Below are positions 63,389 through 64,000 of a DNA stretch of 64,000 nt, piece by piece. The position numbers and the translations under genes were made by a program. The stretch spans positions 39,522,058 to 39,586,057 of the forward strand of contig CM040747.1 of NCBI GenBank assembly GCA_022829145.1, in the 5' to 3' direction. This DNA comes from Albula goreensis (Eukaryota > Chordata > Actinopteri > Albuliformes > Albulidae). Within the stretch, counting starts at the first letter, position 1, and every line of letters begins with the position of its first letter. Below the pieces are notes generated by a model. That model searched no databases. It was not told the DNA's origin and was given only the letters and a program-made list of their open reading frames with translations.

Positions 63389-64000
63389 GTGACTGACAAT
63401 CAGGTACACAACTCACTCAATGACGTGCTCCAAATTCTTCACAAACACGGACAAGATGAACTACCCAAGGACTCACAGACGCATCTCTCCACTCCACAAG
63501 TACTTGAACGCCAGGCAAGATGTAACGGTGAATACATTTATTATGGCTTAGAAACTGGCATACGCAGCACGCTCCGGCAGTGCCCAGCCTCTACAGAACA
63601 CGTTCCTGTCTGTATTAATATTGAAGGTGTACCATTATTCAACTCTAGTGGAGCTCAGTTCTGGCCCATGTTGGCAAAGACTGATAGATTTGAGCCTTTC
63701 GTCGTCGGTCTTTTCGGTGGCATGACGAAAGCAGAACCACTGGAAGACGATGTCCAAGACTTAGTGGTAGATATTAGAAGGCTGGAGGAAAAGCACAATG
63801 GAGGACTCATACAGGCGCATTTAAAAGACTTTATATGTGATGCTCCTAAAAAACATCATCGACCACACTGGATACTACAGCTGTGAAAGGTGTGAAGAGG
63901 AAGGTGAATGGCTGGGAAAAGTAGTGTTCAACAGCAAGGATACACTCCCATGAGGGACAGATGAAAAGTTCAGCCAGATGGACTACAGAGTGAAACATCA
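63389..64000 (+). pseudogene. DNA-transposon transposase-like gene, partial, frameshifted
   Basis: An open frame of 165 codons: LNDVLQILHKHGQDELPKDS, VCINIEGVPLFNSSGAQFWP, EPFVVGLFGGMTKAEPL and LKDFICDAP. After DAP the frame shifts and continues as NIIDHTGYYSCERCEEEGEW, with a CxxC pair, then a stop and further matching sequence to the window end. The order (DG-P-F-SS-QFWP block, FxCDAP, HTGYxxCxxC) is one I associate with transposases or transposon-derived proteins of fish and invertebrates; the superfamily (EnSpm/CACTA-like or other) is uncertain. It is cut by the window edge. Confidence 0.55.

Overview
The window reads as nuclear DNA of a ray-finned (teleost) fish. The evidence is the combination of light-chain V segments with 12-RSS lying opposite to a J with a 23-RSS, a fish-type NLR (short serine-rich leader exons, pyrin-like domain, FISNA-NACHT, 174-nt LRR exons, B30.2), a secreted multi-CTLD lectin with the fish-type C-terminal tail, fish LINE, SINE, gypsy-like LTR and HARBI1 relics, and very many minisatellites. 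I do not name a species. Nothing in it looks bacterial or plasmid-borne.

Layout. 0-4 kb: a LINE ORF1-like relic, an isolated Ig light-chain J segment with a textbook 23-RSS (1613-1695), a LINE reverse-transcriptase tail, a 43-bp minisatellite and an unassigned candidate exon. 4.4-9.7 kb: two large minisatellites (42 bp and 33 bp) whose periods are multiples of three and so create long false ORFs. 10.2-15.1 kb, minus strand: a complete six-exon lectin gene (signal peptide, three CTLDs, acidic tail). 17.5-31 kb: a LINE relic and a decayed Ig V cluster on the minus strand (four remnants near 19.5, 25.2, 28.6 and 30.6 kb, each broken differently), with two solo LTRs, a tRNA-Ala-like sequence beside a SINE, and an SGNH-esterase LINE ORF. 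32.1-57.6 kb, minus strand: one large NLR gene assembled from ten exons, with a single one-base frameshift near the end of the NACHT exon. Its introns carry HARBI1 relics, MITEs, a SINE, a miRNA-like hairpin and several minisatellites. 57.6-64 kb: NLR upstream flank with a solo LTR bearing a perfect target duplication, an ISRE-like site, an L2-like LINE tail and the first part of a decayed transposase gene running off the end.

Biologically this is an innate/adaptive immune neighbourhood. A lectin, Ig light-chain parts and an intracellular NLR sit side by side, separated by repeats. The most unusual signal is in the NLR gene: three of its exons (pyrin-like, LRR2, LRR3) border minisatellites whose repeat unit contains the exon's own splice acceptor or donor, so each real splice site is followed into the intron by about ten near-identical copies. 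The Ig cluster is also notable. Leaders, octamers and RSSs survive in part, but no V in the window is intact, and no constant exon accompanies the J.
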